DNA of 6,973 nucleotides from Deltaproteobacteria bacterium (GTDB lineage Bacteria > Desulfobacterota > DSM-4660 > Desulfatiglandales > Desulfatiglandaceae), in the NCBI GenBank assembly GCA_019307165.1, contig JAFDKD010000144.1:1-6973 (forward strand), in the 5' to 3' direction. The notes under the pieces were generated by a model. The model did not search any database and was not told the DNA's origin. It saw only the letters and a program-made list of their open reading frames with translations. Shown here piece by piece: positions 6,682 through 6,973 of the stretch (position 1 is its first letter; every line of letters starts with the position of its first letter). The translations under genes and the position numbers were made by a program.

Positions 6682-6747
6682 AATATTTTTAAAAATAGTC
6701 GAAGAAAGTTCTTGACAGCCAGAAAGAATTTCCGTATAAATACGATT
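6682..6747 (+). promoter_or_regulatory. rRNA operon promoter P1 with AT-rich UP element
   Basis: TTGACA (6712-6717) and TATAAA (6735-6740) are separated by exactly 17 bases, a near-perfect sigma-70 promoter. The start point should be near 6747. Upstream is an AT-rich block with the perfect palindrome TATTTTTAAAAATA (6684-6697), placed where alpha-subunit UP elements act in strong rrn promoters. Confidence 0.85.
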
Positions 6748-6762
6748 CTTCAGTTGTGAGGA

Positions 6763-6800
6763 CCCACACCTTGAACGCCTTGACAAGCAACCGGTGAGGG
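6763..6800 (+). other. Possible hairpin in the rRNA leader
   Basis: CCCACACC (6763-6770) can pair with GGTGAGGG (6793-6800) with one A/A mismatch, around a 22-base loop. It is transcribed only from P1 and lies ahead of boxA, where other rrn leaders have a boxB-type hairpin. The function is inferred from position only. Confidence 0.35.
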
Positions 6801-6808
6801 GTTAAATT
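6780..6808 (+). promoter_or_regulatory. Probable second rRNA promoter P2
   Basis: A second perfect TTGACA is at 6780-6785. It is followed after 17 bases by TAAATT (6803-6808), or after 16 bases by TTAAAT (6802-6807), each matching 4 of 6 consensus positions. It is 68 bases after P1 and just before boxA, so a tandem P1-P2 layout like that of E. coli rrn operons is plausible. Confidence 0.5.
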
Positions 6809-6820
6809 GATTAGTAAGTT

Positions 6821-6833
6821 TGCTCTTTGAAAA
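6821..6833 (+). promoter_or_regulatory. boxA antitermination site of the rRNA leader
   Basis: TGCTCTTTGAAAA closely matches the rrn boxA consensus TGCTCTTTAACA. In RNA this site binds the NusB-NusE complex and lets RNA polymerase pass Rho-dependent stops in untranslated rRNA. The position, between the promoters and the 16S gene, is as expected. Confidence 0.8.
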
Positions 6834-6854
6834 CTAAATAGTGATGCCGCTATA

Positions 6855-6874
6855 GGCTCTTGAAAAAATAAATA
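6855..6874 (+). repeat. Degenerate second boxA-like copy
   Basis: The stretch GGCTCTTGAAAAAATAAATA repeats the boxA region at 6821-6840 (TGCTCTTTGAAAACTAAATA). Allowing one gap on each side, 17 positions match, at a 34-base offset. It may be a duplicated, weakened boxA or a by-product of local duplication. Confidence 0.45.
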
Positions 6875-6875
6875 C

Positions 6876-6892
6876 AGGGTCTTTGAGACTCT
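6876..6892 (+). other. Small hairpin just before the 16S 5' end
   Basis: Bases 6876-6882 can pair with 6886-6892 (seven pairs, one G-U) around a TTG loop, about ten bases before the mature 16S start. It could take part in leader folding or 16S 5'-end processing. The stem is short, so this is tentative. Confidence 0.35.
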
Positions 6893-6901
6893 TATATAGT
6901 T

Positions 6902-6973
<72 letters not shown>

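Noticed and set aside
6827..6856. Possible third rRNA promoter (TTGAAA, 18 bases, TATAGG)
   Set aside because: Its -35 is part of boxA, both boxes are mediocre, and the resulting transcript would lack boxA.

Overview
The window fits a Gram-negative bacterium, most probably a deltaproteobacterium (Desulfobacterota in the broad sense). Three things suggest this: the first ~70 bases of a 16S rRNA gene at the right end look deltaproteobacterial by eye, the genes are moderately GC-rich, and FtsEX is paired with an EnvC-type LytM activator and a YibQ homologue. The lineage is an inference from a short 16S stretch; no search was possible. Every gene is on the + strand.

Positions 1-5413 hold a cell-envelope and division cluster: the C-terminal end of ftsE, then ftsX (4-base overlap), an envC-like murein hydrolase activator, a carboxy-terminal processing protease (ctpA, family S41) and a divergent polysaccharide deacetylase (yibQ). 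In the known model, FtsE hydrolyses ATP in the cytoplasm, FtsX carries the signal across the inner membrane, and EnvC switches on periplasmic amidases that split septal peptidoglycan. A periplasmic protease and a YibQ-type protein plausibly serve the same wall-remodelling task. E. coli also has envC and yibQ side by side.

Between ctpA and yibQ lies a gene-free stretch of about 400 bases (3824-4231). It has two hairpins just after ctpA, then a 150-base AT-rich segment bounded by nested inverted repeats (8 bp and 15 bp arms). This segment is the least explained part of the window.

Positions 5525-6676 encode a DegT/DnrJ/EryC1/StrS-type PLP-dependent sugar aminotransferase, started by TTG behind a strong ribosome binding site. 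It probably serves surface-polysaccharide or nucleotide-sugar synthesis and is not clearly tied to the division cluster.

Positions 6677-6901 are the leader of a ribosomal RNA operon. It has an AT-rich upstream element, a near-consensus promoter, a probable second promoter, a boxA antitermination site and a degenerate second boxA-like copy. The 16S rRNA gene starts near 6902 and runs off the window. Overall the content is mostly conserved housekeeping genes; I did not find convincing evidence of a new defence or mobile system.
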